Below are positions 11,996 to 24,534 of a stretch of DNA of 64,000 nucleotides, one piece after another; position 1 is the stretch's first letter, and every line of letters begins with the position of its first letter. This DNA comes from Lumbricus terrestris (taxonomy: Eukaryota > Annelida > Clitellata > Crassiclitellata > Lumbricidae): positions 25,773,456 to 25,837,455 of the forward strand of contig OX457038.1 of assembly GCA_949752735.1 (NCBI GenBank). The letters run 5' to 3'. Position numbers and translations under genes: made by a program. The notes under the pieces are model-generated. The model had not been told where the DNA came from and searched no databases. It was given only the letters and a program-made list of their open reading frames with translations.

Positions 11996-13090
11996 TCCAA
12001 GAACGGGCAAGATACATAAGATACTCAGAGACTTAAACATTAATTAAGAACAGAATGAAAGCATCTGACACGTCTTGTCCATGCATTGTTTAGATCCAGT
12101 GTTGGAAAATATTATTATTATCAATAATCGATATAATATGCAGGAGAATTTTACAGCCTAATTAATGATAATAATCATATATATATATATATATATATAT
12201 CTGCTATTATCGTTATTGAAACATGTCTTAGAATCCATTTCAGCACAATGATGACATGACAACAATCAGATCATCTGGCCATAGAAATATGATTCACAGA
12301 AGTCATCAACAATTTATGTAAATGTAACACACAGATCATCCAGTAGACTGGTATCAATGACTCTATGCCTAGACTGTGTAGTTTCAATATAAACAACATA
12401 AAGCATCGACTGAAAAGACCAGTTGCAGTCTACTATGACAGCATCATGTCATAGTAATGCTAGCATAACACAGCAACCAGAAAAATACAGACATCCAATG
12501 TTATGTGGGAAAACAGGTGAAATGATGCTCCACCCCCCCCCCCCCCAACCCCATGAACGAATCCATCATTTGTGACACAACCACATTGGATAAGAGGTCC
12601 TTGACCCAGCAAAACAGATGCTAACCATGTTTACCACTGGAGAAAATGCTCCCGTTAAAAAACACACTGCAGCTTCTTAATGCATTAAGTAGCATTGCAA
12701 ACTTATGCTAATACTATTGAGCACTGCTGCTAGAAAACAATTGTTGTTACCTGTCTGACACGAACTCATCATCACTGGAAATTCTTTCACACACACAGAC
12801 TTTAACCGAGTGCAAAGTTCAAGGCCGTCTCTGGTGCCCAAGCTGTTATCTAACTGACTATAAAAGTAGGCAATGCAGCAGCAGCCTACATACCACACGA
12901 CGACACCGACGACACTGACACCGATAGTGTGGGACTTCAGTTAAGGTTCTGCCTCTATAAACAGTGACATCATTGAGCCACTCGCCGTCTATCTCTCTCT
13001 TCCGCCTTCTGCCACAGTAGTCTACTTTTAGCCTACTACATACACTCAGCTGTCGAAATGAGAGCGGCAGACATACAACAGGGTCCTTGA
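11996..13090. other. Non-genic DNA with a (TA)n and a poly-C tract
   Basis: Holds a TA run at about 12177-12200 and a C tract with two interruptions near 12532-12547. CTATAAAC at about 12953 resembles a TATA box, but no gene follows that I can support. Confidence 0.45.
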
Positions 13091-13140
13091 CTGTCCTACA
13101 ACACAGTCGTCGGCTAAACTATACTACCCTTTGAAATGAA
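13091..13140 (+). repeat. 50-bp sequence duplicated exactly at 14112-14161
   Basis: Begins CTGTCCTACAACACAG and ends TTTGAAATGAA. The downstream copy is identical over all 50 positions by eye. This copy has no flanking direct repeats, so it is taken as the source. Confidence 0.85.
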
Positions 13141-13224
13141 TATGTATATATTCGGCCAATGTCTCAGTGACACCTGCACTGCTTTGCCACTGGCTGTCCT
13201 CTGCTCCTATTATAAATGCCGCCT

Positions 13225-13537
13225 ACAAATACTGCTCCTCCTCCCTCCTACTCCTCTCCTTCTCCTCCTCTTCTTCTTCCTGCTCCTCCTCCTCCTCCTT
13301 CTACGATGTTGGACGTCGTGGTCTCATTGGCTGGGGGCCTATTCACTAAACATCCCACTCCGCCACAGCAGCGGCAGCGATGCTATCCAGATCAGAAACA
13401 GTAGTACTAAGTGTTGGTGCCTTAGAAGCCAATAAGCGTTATTACATCACACAGGCAGCAGCAGCAGCAGCAGCAGCAGCAGGATACAGCCACAGAGGCA
13501 AAGCACAGACACCACTCCTCGTCCTCCTCCTCCTCCG
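13225..13537. repeat. (CCT)n, (GCA)n and (TCC)n simple repeats
   Basis: CTC/CCT-rich tract at 13228-13302, a (GCA)9-like run at 13455-13482, and a second CCT tract at 13515-13537. Overlapping serine-, leucine- and alanine-rich frames are repeat artefacts. Confidence 0.85.
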
Positions 13538-13540
13538 CCT

Positions 13541-14101
13541 GCCAATATTCGAATCAATCTGTACCCTGTACCCAATGCCTGCCTATAACGGCCAGAGTTT
13601 ACGTTAGTACAAACACATTCGTCTGTCCTTGGGCCGCAAGCTAAATGAAAATGCTCATAAATCAGAGGAAACAAAACAGGCTTACTAATCAGCAGCGCAG
13701 ACTACTGCAACAGAAACTCAAAACTCACAGAAAAACAACGCTATATATAAACCGTCGTGCATTCCAAAAACAAAACCTCCGTAAATTTCTTTCGTCTACA
13801 GAGGCGGTTATCTCAACAATGAAAAATATTTCCATTCGAAACTATCATAAAGTTGTAAATCATAACTCCTAGTGTTATTGTGCAATCTGATCAAAATTAG
13901 ATGTGATAATACACTGTCACAATATTTAATTAAAACTATTAAGTGGTTTGAATTTATGTGACATTGTAAGCCGTTGGTTCAAGGGCCTGGGTCACTCACT
14001 ACTAATGACTTTGAAGTTGGTCTGTTGAAGTTGTCAATACTTTCTCATGATTATATAAAAAGAAACTTGACACTTTGGTAAGACCATGACAAAGGACCAA
14101 C
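13541..14101. other. Non-genic DNA, nothing recognised
   Basis: A lysine/arginine-rich frame at 13645-13872 has no family resemblance. No other signal is seen. Confidence 0.4.
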
Positions 14102-14111
14102 TAGTGTACAA

Positions 14112-14161
14112 CTGTCCTACAACACAGTCGTCGGCTAAACTATACTACCCTTTGAAATGAA
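14112..14161 (+). repeat. 50-bp insertion of nearby DNA, flanked by 10-bp direct repeats
   Basis: An exact copy of 13091-13140, in the same orientation. It sits between two perfect copies of TAGTGTACAA (14102-14111 and 14162-14171). That is the structure of a staggered break whose ends were filled in, with a piece of local sequence added. It lacks any transposon terminus. Confidence 0.8.
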
Positions 14162-14414
14162 TAGTGTACAACAATTGCACATAACAATTTACTTTTTCAA
14201 ATAACAAAAAAAAACAGTGACCTTGAAGATAAAGAAAAACTCTGTTCTTCTGTATATAACAAAAGATTTTGATCTTGAAGACAACCAATAAAACACCAAC
14301 ACCAAAAACGAATGGAAAATCTATACACACTGTTCCAAATTTAATCAACTAGAAAAACGAGCAGCATCTCCCTTAGGCCAGCCCTGATGCATCCATGGGT
14401 ATGATGTATGTATG

Positions 14415-14635
14415 TATGAGCACTTGATATTGCACCACTTCAAGATCCCTACTCAGAGTCAGAGGCACTCCCGACTACAGTGCAGACACTGAATCAGAGT
14501 ATCACGTCAAAGCGCATGAGCAATTACGAGTGAAGGACTTGCTTAGGGTCGATACACAGCGGCTAGAGGTGGATTCAAACCCGCAAACTTCCGGCTCCAA
14601 GGTACCTAACATACTCCCTACACCACCGTGGCCAA
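14415..14635 (-). mobile_element. tRNA-derived SINE, family A, diverged copy
   Basis: Read on the minus strand it shows a GGCCACGGTGGTGTAGGG start, a B-box-like GTTTGAATCCACC, then CGAGTGAAGGACTTG in complement and a final GCAATATCAAGTGCTCA tail. It is collinear with the copy at 6794-7003 but more diverged. A TATG run lies at its 3' end (about 14403-14418). Confidence 0.75.
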
Positions 14636-14897
14636 CTCCATATTCTTAGCTTCGGCATATGAGGTCACAAGAGATCAGTCCTCTCCCTCACCGTCTCATC
14701 CTCCCATCAACAGTGTACAGTCAATGTACAACAGTGTACAACAGTGCACAGTCAATGTACTCGTTATAAACGAGTTTGGTAGAGTGTTGGTAGAGCAGAT
14801 ATCTCAAACCAAATGTCTGCACTGACAGAATTTGAACCACTTACCTCCCAACTGACAGTCCAACATATGCTAACCACTACACTATCGAGCACCATAG
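14636..14897 (-). mobile_element. tRNA-derived SINE, family B, copy 1
   Basis: Read on the minus strand the head is GATAGTGTAGTGGTTAGCAT (A box) followed by GTGGTTCAAATTC (B box). The body contains a GTACATTGACTG series and ends with CTCATATGCCGAAGCTAAG. Related copies lie at about 19710-19985 and 25570-25735, all on the minus strand. It lies directly beside the family A SINE. Confidence 0.65.
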
Positions 14898-16277
14898 AAA
14901 TGGCTTCAGTTCATGTAACATGGTGACTGATTGGGTTTTAGGTGCTCACCTTATAGCACAGAGTAGTGTGAAGCTGGAGCTGACCTTGAAACAGCGACTG
15001 TGCAAAGACATCGAACAAATCCTTTTAAGACTACAGAGTATGGTACAGACAATTGGTCAGTGCCATCATTTCGATGCATTGGCATGATTAATATATACAT
15101 ACATAAGTATGAGAGAGCGCCATTATATAATGTATTCATAATAAATAATGATAATGACTTTAAAACTGCATTCTACATTACATTACTTCTCTGGTTAAAT
15201 TAGCTGGCAAATACACAATTAAACTCAAGAAAAAAACCTGCAGTAACAAATTTGCAAATTGCTGTTTCAACTTTCAAGTGCATATTTAAAAAATGCACTT
15301 GCAAATGCATACTTGTAAATGCATACTTGTAAGGCAGTATCAAGATTATCCAGAGACATTTGAGCATTTAGTCAGTAGAACAAAGAATTAAGAGTGAACG
15401 CAACTGTGTTGCCATCAAATGAACAATCCAAATATAGTAGATTAAAAAGGGGTTTAACAAATTGTTTTGCACCTCAAACAGGTCACGAAATGGCGCAGCG
15501 GGTGCCTTAAAAGGTCAAAGACCTTGTGACTAATCACGCTGGTTATTTTAAGTCTCAGTTTTCCAGAATAAGTACTGGCAGGAGAAATAGAAGGAAGAGG
15601 AGGAGGAGGAGCAGGAGAAGGAGGACAACAACAGGGGTATTGATATAAGGTAAAAATTATTTGAGGTAACTAGGTTCCCAGCTCAGTCACATCCGGGTTA
15701 CCGTGCCCAAACTGCTGTCTGTTAAAAATTTCATTTCCACTTTTAATTGTGTTGCCAGGCTTACACTTAATTGGCTAACAAAGGTGCACACTCAGAAACT
15801 TGCCTCCCACAGCCCACAATTGATTTATTTTTCGCACTTTTTTATGCCTGTAAGTAGCATTCCACAAACACATTCAGACTAATCAGACCTCTACAGAAGG
15901 ACACTGCATGCATATATAGCCAGTCAGCCCAGCCTGGCCCTGCAGCCCGGCCCGGCAGTCAGCCAGCCAGAAACATTCAAGGCAAAAATACACACACACT
16001 AATATTTATGGCTGTGTTTACCAACAGAAATGCACTGTCTGTTTGAGTGCGTCTCTGAGGGTCAGCCGGTCCTTCTCCACACGACATCAGATGAGAGGAA
16101 AATTCAAAGGATGAGATGTAGAAGGAAAAATTGTCCTCCAACTACTAAAAAACTTCCTCAAATTGCCTTTTACATAGAGAGATAACACTAGCTCTGAAAT
16201 AACATGAGGACACATTTGCTAACATGAAGACCCATTTATCTTGAATATACTGTGCTTATGCATACAAGGCTTGTAAA
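14898..16277. other. Non-genic DNA, nothing recognised
   Basis: A GGA-rich stretch at 15593-15625 and an AATGCATACTTGTA duplication near 15305-15330 are the only structure noticed. Confidence 0.45.
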
Positions 16278-16450
16278 TGTGTGTGTGTGCGTGTGTATGC
16301 GTGTGTATGCTTGTGTGAGTGTGTGTAGGTGAGTGTGTGTATGTGTGTGTGTGTTTGCATGTCTGTGTGCGTAAGTGTGTGTGTATATATATACATATAT
16401 TTATATGCACATATATACAATGTTATACATCAATGTATAATATATATGTA

Positions 16451-16490
<40 letters not shown>
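16278..16490. repeat. (TG)n and (TA)n microsatellites
   Basis: Imperfect TG/TGTA array to about 16385, then AT-rich sequence with a clean TA run at 16455-16487. Confidence 0.9.
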
Positions 16491-16491
<1 letters not shown>

Positions 16492-17384
16492 GTCACAGAG
16501 TACACCCATAGAAACTGCGTGCAGAATAGCATTTGTAACCATGTGCATTAACATGCTACACATGAAAAACAGACTCACACTTCATGTGACAGATAACCCA
16601 TGCATAGTACATAGTACCCATGCATGGTACATATAGATCACACGCATGATTACTATGCACATGGAATCATTGCAAATACATACAAATGCTTATTACACCT
16701 GTGTACAAAATTGTCCAGTACCACAAATGCATACTATTACTCATATCCTTCACAATTCATAGAACGCATTGCAATTATTTATTAGATAGCGGTTCTGCAC
16801 TATGATGATAACAGCAGTCAGCAGTCGGTGGCAGTGGTGATGACTATGTCTCTTAAATCTGAACAGCTGAGATAGACACGGCCAAAAAAATTCCATCTTT
16901 CAAGCTTCAGCGTAAGAATGCAAGCAGAGCCCATCCTCCTCTTCGCTCACTCATTCATTCGAACCTATATGTGATGTAATCATTTCTTTCAAAGCGCTAG
17001 AGGGCGCCAGTAAAATATAAATCTTTAATATCAATCCGTCTTGTCGATGAATCTAACCCTAACCCTAATCCACTTCAGGGTGCAGTCCGACTAATCACTA
17101 TTGGACCCTCAAGTGCTGCAAAATAAGTTTCTTTATTTAGCAATTTCCACACGATATAATTACTCATATACGGTACTAGATTTTCCGTCTGATTTACTCC
17201 TACACAATAATATGCTTAAAGATGTCTGCACGAAGCGAAGCATATACTGCAGCCATCATTATGGCTAGACTTCCGTATTAATGCTGTCACCATAACACAG
17301 AATTGATCATTTAACCCCAGTGTCTTGATCAGCAGAGACCAATACCCTGCAGCAGAAGCAGCTGCTGCAGGTCATTCACCTCAC
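16491..17384. other. Non-genic DNA with a short telomere-like motif
   Basis: AACCCTAACCCTAATCC occurs at about 17054-17070 (fewer than three CCCTAA units). Nothing else is recognised. Confidence 0.45.
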
Positions 17385-17450
17385 CAGTCTGTCTCTGTCT
17401 GTCTCTGTCTGACTGATTGTTTGACTGTCTGTCTGTCTGTCTCTGTTCCA
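17385..17450. repeat. (CTGT)n microsatellite
   Basis: CTGT units with CTCTGTCTGACTGA interruptions. Confidence 0.9.
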
Positions 17451-18394
17451 TCTGCCAAGTCCCCTACAACAGTCCATCTAGTACATCAGCTGTTCCTGAT
17501 TGATGACGGTGATCAGAGAAATACTGACAGAGCTGGAAAGGTGAATACCCCAAGGCAGTGTGTCCTAATCCATCTGACATTGGCAGTGGTCACGTGACAT
17601 GTACAGGGTAATCAGACCGGATTACCTGAGGCAACCAGATCAGGCGAAATGGTTGATTGGCTCCAGGTTCGAGGTCAATAGGTCACGCAGGACTCACTAA
17701 ATGTTAATGCCAACGTTGCTCCACGGGTAGAGACAGATTGATGAATGAACAGCTGAACAGTTGAACAGGTCATCATATATCTGTCTGTGGTATTACGTAA
17801 CAGTCTGCAGCTGTAGAGCCATTATAGGGTCAACTCCAAATGAAGGCCAGCCTGTCTCAAATTCAAATAGCTCTGCTGCCACACAGTCAACTCTACAACT
17901 GAAACAAATCAGTAGCATAGCCATGCACAGTTCAACTACGATACATTACTAGGTTAGTGTATTCAGGATGTGAAGCGAGGTGCGCGAGCATGTGTGTGCG
18001 TGTGTCATGTGTGTGCGTGTGTCATGTGTGTGTGTTGCATAGTTGCGTGCAAGCGTGTGTGTGCGTACGTGTGTGTGGGCACGCTTTCAATGAACGTTGT
18101 TCCGTGTGACCTTCCGACGACGACGACGGAGTGCATGTGCGTGTGTATAACTGTGTATGGGTGTATATTGGTGCAGACTTCAGTCCTTGTTCAATGTTCA
18201 TGGCCGGTGCCTGCAGTCAACTGCCGATGACTTATGTTCTCTCCCCTCTCTCTTTCTCTCTCTCTATAATCTGCCGACAGATGTATTGACTGTGTTCAAG
18301 TCAAACTCTGGCAATCATCATGGCTATATTTTGGAAGAAGAGACTGGTTTCAATTGGGATGTCTTTGCAGCCAAATGAATAGAAAACACTTCTA
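17451..18394. other. Non-genic DNA with TG-rich tract
   Basis: A GTGTGCGTGTGTCATG duplication and TG-rich sequence occupy 17985-18160, and a CT run lies at about 18240-18265. No gene is recognised. Confidence 0.45.
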
Positions 18395-18605
18395 GGGTGA
18401 TGGTTGAGAATGGCAGCACACAAGCACAAAGAACCGAATGCCACAGGTTCAATACCCAGTAGCTACATAAGGTTGACTTGTCTTGCCGTCGCTAGGTATG
18501 TGCTAAAATAAGCAGCAGTAGGACAGATCAGTGCCTAACAGGCTGCCGCACAGTAATAAAAATAGACTCTTGTTATCATGTGCAACTATTATATCGTGTG
18601 ATCAC
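18395..18605 (+). mobile_element. tRNA-derived SINE-like repeat, family C
   Basis: The head GATGGTTGAGAATGGCAG and a B-box-like AGGTTCAATACCC suggest a tRNA origin. The 3' part (AGCAGTAGGACAGAT ... ACAGGCTGCCGCACAGTA ... ACTATTATATCGTG) matches 22100-22200, so it is a dispersed repeat. Confidence 0.55.
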
Positions 18606-18779
18606 ACCGCACGCAGTCTGTCAATGTCAATTGAACAAATGAAAATTAAATCATTATTATTATTTTTGGCACCGGAGGTAAAAAAATCACTCAGACTAAA
18701 AACTAACTAAACTAAAAAGAGAAGTGTTTTCAAGCTTTGAGTACATGGTCCTCGTCCCTGGGGTGTGGTGCAAAGGTAC

Positions 18780-18980
18780 CCATTATTATTATTATTATTA
18801 TCATTATAATTATTAATATTATTATTACTATTACTATCACTATTATTATTATTATTATTATCAGTATTATTATTATTAGTAGTAGCATTATAATTTTTCA
18901 AAGTAATTCAATTCACAAAGGTAATTAAGACAACGTATATAAAAAACTATGGAATCATTATCATTATTATTATTATTGTG
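18780..18980. repeat. (ATT)n trinucleotide repeats
   Basis: ATT array with ATC/ACT variants to about 18890 and a second short run at about 18957-18977. Ile- and Asn-rich frames here are artefacts. Confidence 0.9.
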
Positions 18981-19269
18981 AAGACGGTTAATGGATGTCC
19001 AGAATTAAATAGCATCACAGCTCACAGAATGGTGGCAATGTTCCGGAGAGACAGATGGCATTCCCTCGTTGAAGAGCCACCGAGAGCCACTGAAACAGGA
19101 ATGATGCTTCCATAGGATCATGAGTTGCAGCAGCAGGCCCAATTCAGCAACCCAACTCAGAAATGAATGCCTGTCCCTCTTTACACCACGAGCCGCTGGT
19201 CTCCAAGGCGATCGCCACAAAATGCGTGGGTGTTGGTGATGGCAGCATACTTGATCACCTTCGACACAA

Positions 19270-19280
19270 TATTATTATTA

Positions 19281-19318
<38 letters not shown>

Positions 19319-19385
19319 AATTGCTACTGTTATAGTTATCATCATCGTCATCATCATCATTATCATCATTATTATTATTATAAGT
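19270..19385. repeat. (ATT)n/(ATC)n trinucleotide repeat
   Basis: ATT array passing into ATC/ATT units. Confidence 0.9.
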
Positions 19386-19709
19386 TACCAGAAGAAGACA
19401 ATAATTCGAGAATGTATCAGCTGAGTTTTCTGAGTAAACGGAAAGATGCATGCTGATTTCATGACATTTTCATCACATTAATAAGATAGGATGGAAGCCA
19501 GTAGAAAGAAAATAGCAAGGTCTTCCTACATAGAAACGGTGAAAATAATTAAGCATCAATATGAAGAGAATGAAGCAAATTAATTAATTTTACCTACATA
19601 GGAAGGAAGTGTTTCAATGTAATACTCCCACATACATGAATCCACTGAGTGCAATTGTATTACCCATTAAAAATCTGCAAAGAAAAAGAAGAGCATTCCC
19701 TCATGATAA

Positions 19710-19985
19710 ACTCAAGTGGCAGCCATGGCCATGAAGTGATAGCAACTCTATTTTCTTGGCCTTGGCATATAAGGCCAGTCTTCTTGCTTTCATCTGATCT
19801 TCCTGTAGATAAAGTAGGGCCAGCATACTCAATGTAATTGAGTTGACTATGAGGCACTGTATGTGAAACAGAAATCTCGCAACATATTTCTACCCTGGTG
19901 GTGGGATCTGAACCCTCAGCATCTAGGTCGACAGTCAAACAAGCTAAATCTACCGTGTCTTCTGTGACCAAGTGCAGTTCCTTCT
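19710..19985 (-). mobile_element. tRNA-derived SINE, family B, copy 2
   Basis: Read on the minus strand, a GGTAGATTTAGCTTGTTTGA head and B box GGTTCAGATCCC are followed by a body ending in a 'CTTATATGCCAAGGCCAAGA'-type segment. That segment is comparable to the 3' parts of the copies at 14.7 and 25.6 kb. Confidence 0.55.
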
Positions 19986-19989
19986 CTTC

Positions 19990-21384
19990 CTGAACAACCT
20001 GCACCTCAGTCATTTAACTTACTTTCTTACCTGTTCACATTGATTATGGAATATACCACATGTTCGATTTCTACATTTCTCTCACTGAAAACCCATCTAT
20101 TGGCTCAGGCACGGACCACTGTATAATAATGTTACTCTATAACAGCTTATGGCTGAAGCGAAAGATATTATTCCATTCCAAGCATTCCTTAGTATACATT
20201 GGAATCCCCAGGAGGCCTGCCCAGCATGCAGAAACAAGAAAGTTTTCAAGGCCAGGAACCAATTCTACAGACAAGCCCGCAACATGCAACACAGACTGAT
20301 TGATGATCGGAAGGCACATAACTGGACCATTACTTTCATTTTTCCGCACTTCTATTCACCCATGAAAACGAACTTGGAAACACCCACACTTCAATTACAA
20401 GGGCCAGACCAAATGGGACTTGACAAATTATCTCCGCCATTCATTCCAAAGCAATCCCAATTTGCAGCACAAATAATATAAGAAGTCATAACAACAACTG
20501 TGCTACATTCACATGAAGGCACATATACCATAAACCACACACACACAAACACAGGCAAAATACAGCACCAACAGGCATCCAGACACCAGCCGTGGGCAGA
20601 CTTTTATATAGCTCACACACATTCAAAGGTCATTGTCCGTGCTTTTACGCTGCACATAAATAGACAGATAAATAGGTGCTGGACTCGATGCCTTTCACGG
20701 TTTGGAGGGCGTCAGATGCATGGGACTGGTTGGCTGTGTAGGCACTTTTGCCAGCAGCTAAAACTGGCCACTGTGGCACAAGGAATGGCACCTCAGGACA
20801 ACATTCAGATGCAAATAACTCTTGCATTAAAATTGCATGAATTAATTTAAACAAGCGACAGTCATTTAATCACGGAGGGCAATGCAAGGCAAAGTTATCA
20901 GCAAAACTATAAAAAATTGAACTATGTTTGATAACAGAAGATTAGTCAATCACAGAACGAGTGATTTGTTGAAACTGGGAACAAAATATAAGAAAAGTAG
21001 TTTTTAGCAGCAATAGATCACCGAAGCAAAGACTCAAGACAGAGTTCCGACGTGCTTGAATCCTAACTTTTGCCAAACATCCACCCACTGGATTTTGCAC
21101 TAGCTTGCACTTCAGTGTCCTCCAAAAAGAAAAATTGCCATTCTCATTGAGTTACTAGGTTCGTTCAAGATGGTTTTAACTACAAAGCAAGCAATATTTT
21201 TATTTCTGAACACTCCGTCAAAACCTCCGTTCTCAAAAGTACTGAACATCTGTGTTCTCACTTAGAACACAAATGAATTTATGGCTTGAACTGTTTCTTT
21301 CAAAACACGTCATCCACTAGTTTCATATGCTTACGAGTCCAGCTTACATCCAGATGCACTGCCTGGCATTCATTCATTATGACT
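19990..21384. other. Non-genic DNA, nothing recognised
   Basis: Two frames of about 110 codons (20149-20481 and 20500-20850) were inspected. Neither resembles a known domain or shows coding-like bias. Confidence 0.45.
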
Positions 21385-21502
21385 ACTTGTCTGTCTGTCT
21401 GCCTGTCTGTCTGCCTGCCTGTCTGCCTGTCTGTCTGCCTGTCTGTCTGTCTGCCTGTCTGTCTGCCTGTATGTCTGTCTGTCTGTCTGTCTGTCTGTCT
21501 AA
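21385..21502. repeat. (CTGT)n/(CTGC)n microsatellite
   Basis: CTGT units with regular CTGC substitutions for about 115 bp. Confidence 0.95.
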
Positions 21503-21926
21503 GTGCATCATTCATCCATCTCTCTGAATCCATTTTGACTTTGCTTCTTAGCCATCCATTGCACCTCATGATTTCATATAAATTTGATTTCATACAGAGA
21601 CAGAAGTGTCTGGACTGCAATGTCTGTGCTGCTGCTGCGGAGTGTCACTTGAATTTTCCTTCTGCTGCCATCACCGTTATCATCCCACACCTTATCAGAT
21701 TAAAAGTTCATTTATGAAACAGAGCAGATTCACGGGACGTTTGCAGCTACTACCTTGCTCTGCAGCATATGAGATTTCCAGCAAATTTTCTGCTAAATTA
21801 AATTTCAGTTACTTGAAGAGAATCATTCGTTGAATTTTGCAAACAAGCTAACAACGAATTAAGAGAAAGAACTGCAGCAGACCAGGCAACAGCAATCATT
21901 GCTTATAAACATGAAACCAAAGTAGG

Positions 21927-22010
21927 GTGAAAATTGCCAGGGAGGTTGTGGGGGTTCAAGCCCCAAGTCTTTCTTACAATGCCATAGTGAAGTCGTCATT
22001 GAACACTTAC
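21927..22010 (-). mobile_element. hAT-like MITE 'CAGGGTGAGAATTG', partial copy
   Basis: Begins TAGGGTGAAAATTGCCAGG and continues GGGGTTCAAGCCCC, then AGTCTTTCTTA. This matches the complement of the right half of the clean copy at 59409-59554. The other end is not recognisable. Confidence 0.6.
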
Positions 22011-22099
22011 AATTCTCATACTAAACAAAAAGCAATCAGATCTAACAGTTAAAAACTTGTGTAGCAATAACTGCTTAAATTTAAAAACTTGCTTCAGTA

Positions 22100-22200
22100 C
22101 AGTGAGCAGCAGGACAGATGGATGCCTTGCAGGCTGCCATACAGTAAAATTCAACTCCTGATAAACTTCTTATGATCATCTGTTACCACTATATCTTGCA
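22100..22200 (+). mobile_element. SINE-like repeat family C, 3' fragment
   Basis: Collinear with 18510-18605: AGCAGCAGGACAGAT, GCAGGCTGCCATACAGTA, then ACCACTATATCTTG. Confidence 0.55.
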
Positions 22201-22204
22201 ATCT

Positions 22205-22575
22205 TACTGCAGAGGTGTCAAACCTATTTTTAATGGTGGGCCACTGGCTATATTTTCCATCAAGTGGCAGGCCAGGATGCCAAAGGTGCCTGATTAAAAC
22301 AGGGTTTGGATCTGGGAGGGCACTTGGTGAACCATACCACAAAATCTTTACCAACTGAATGCTAACATAAATGGAGCTTATTTAGCATGCAGTTGATTTA
22401 AGCTTAAAAAGTCTTAAATTTGATCTTCAGCATGAAAACTAATTTTAAACCTTAAAAATGACAAATTTGAATTAATATTCTCAAATTGTGCAGTCATTAT
22501 AGAAGACTCCACAGGCCAGAAAACATCGTCGGCAGGCCACAAAAAATGACCTGTGAGTCATTTCTAACCTGACTT
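22205..22575 (+). mobile_element. Possible hAT-like element remnant
   Basis: The left edge CAGAGGTGTCAAACC and a following GGTGGGCCACTGGC block look like the terminus of widespread hAT elements. A second block, GGCAGGCCACAAAAAATGACC near 22530, may be the other subterminal region. No clear right terminus or target duplication was found. Confidence 0.35.
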
Positions 22576-22619
22576 ACCATGTATTTGTCAGTTTTAATTA
22601 ATAAATGAATACTATTAAT

Positions 22620-22712
22620 TACAAATGTTATCATTATTGTTATAATTATTATTACAAATGTTATTATCATTATTATCATTATTATTATTATTATCATTAT
22701 TATTATTATTAA
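22620..22712. repeat. (ATT)n trinucleotide repeat
   Basis: ATT/ATC units ending at about 22712. Confidence 0.9.
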
Positions 22713-22715
22713 ATA

Positions 22716-24534
22716 CAGAAGAAGAGGTTATTAAATTCACACATCTGGCCATCCAGTGCAACAGATGCACTGGGTGACCAGATGTGTGGTTTCTATCAGG
22801 CAGCATTCGTCTCTGAGCAGCCAGCACTGATGAATAATGTCTTTCTGTTGTAGACTGTGACGTCGTCTGAGTCTGACTTGTGAATGCGCTGTAAACCAAA
22901 AGCAGCATCAGAAGACGACGACGAAGACACGCTCCGAGTTACAATATCATTCTTCCAAACCGCAAAAAAAACTGAAGCATGAATGTGAAGCAGATCAGAG
23001 AATGCTAAATCACGAGAGCTTGATGGGACTGGATAGAAGGACATCCCCCCCTGCCCGGCAATCGTCCCGACGGTCGGACTGCAATACTCCAGAAAAAGAC
23101 AACCAAAATGAGAAATATCCCAGCACCAGACAATGCACTACACAGGACCCATGATGGCAAGGACAAAATCTAATGATCTTTTTTGCACCGAAAGTGCAAA
23201 GCAATAAGAAATGCACTTTAGTTTTGACAGAAGCCATAAAAACAGAAGTAAAAGACAAGAGTGCTGTGTGCATACACATGAAGACAAGATACACATGAAG
23301 ACAAGATGAATACTTATAACCAAAAACTCCAGTGAGAAGAACACGCTAGCACACACACAAAAGCTAACAAGCAGAATAAAAATAGTGTATATTATAATAG
23401 AATAGAATATAACTAAAAGTTTATGCATCAGTCATCCAAGCACTGCATGCTTACAAGTGCCAGAGTAAAAATAGTTTTCTTACCAACATATATAATATAT
23501 ATATGATAGTTACACTTTCTAAACTGTTGCAAGGCTTTTAAAATTGCAATGCTTTAGAGAAGATGTAGCTTAACAGTTGTCTGGCCACATGGCATGAAGC
23601 CATCAGTAACCTGATTGTAAAAATATATAATAAGGCTCAAAACCAGTACATTGACAATCAGGCTACATTTTGCCAAAACTTGCTAAAAAAAGCTTGTCTG
23701 TGTGTTAAAGTACTGCCAGGCTAAGCATCTATGTCGAACAGTGTTCAACATTCTCCACAAAATGTTGCACATTTTTCATGCCAGTATAGTCTGACATTAG
23801 TCAAGAGATTAATCGAAGAATCATGCTGCTACTAGATATCAAAAATTAGTAAGAGACATTCAGTTTGCAGCCCAAATAAAAATGAAACAAGAAAAAATAA
23901 TAACCTGCCAAGCTGAACATCATGATCCAATCATAAACTGTGTGAAAGTGTCGATGTTTTTAAATTTTTATCCTGCAACACTCCCAGTGCTTTATAACTC
24001 TGACACCAAAGTGTTGCAGTTTGAATGAAAAAAATTATTTTTTAACAGAGCTGCTTAATTATCAACAAAAGCTGCCGCTGAAACCTTATGACATATACTC
24101 AAGAGAGTAATTAAGTTCTGTTTTAAATGTCCACAGAACTTTATTCTCGACAAATAAGTGGAATCCCAGTGAACACAGAACTTGGTTCTCAAAGTTAGGT
24201 GACATTCTAAGTTACACTGTTGAATAATGTTAAATCAGAATGCAACAATACTTGAAATATGGATGTCTAAGTCCATACACATTGTAATCAACCTGCTAAA
24301 TGCATCAATGGTTTATTCTAAATACAGACTTTGATCATAGGCCCTGCATGGAACATACTAACCTGAAACACAAATAGCTCTCAAATACAGTCATGATCCA
24401 GATTTCAAGTTACACCTAACAACTGTCATTTCTTTAGCAAATGGTAAAATGCACCACAGTGCACTTTAACCATTGGCACACTCCTGCAGTACCCATGTTT
24501 AAATTGTGTAGTACCACCAACCAGTACGAAAATT
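22716..24534. other. Non-genic DNA, nothing recognised
   Basis: Contains a small inverted pair flanking 22740-22790 (ACATCTGGCCA and TGACCAGATGTGT) and otherwise no features. Serine-rich minus-strand frames near 22.8-23.0 kb carry no domain. Confidence 0.4.

Noticed and set aside
11773..12036. Isoleucine-rich frames on both strands
   Set aside because: Products of the (ATT)n array. The same applies to the arrays near 18.8, 19.3 and 22.6 kb.
17054..17070. Telomere repeat (CCCTAA)n
   Set aside because: Fewer than three units, with no array on either side. The blocks at 36888-36925 are likewise short and degenerate.
20149..20850. Two frames of about 110 codons
   Set aside because: No family resemblance, and composition like the surrounding non-coding DNA.
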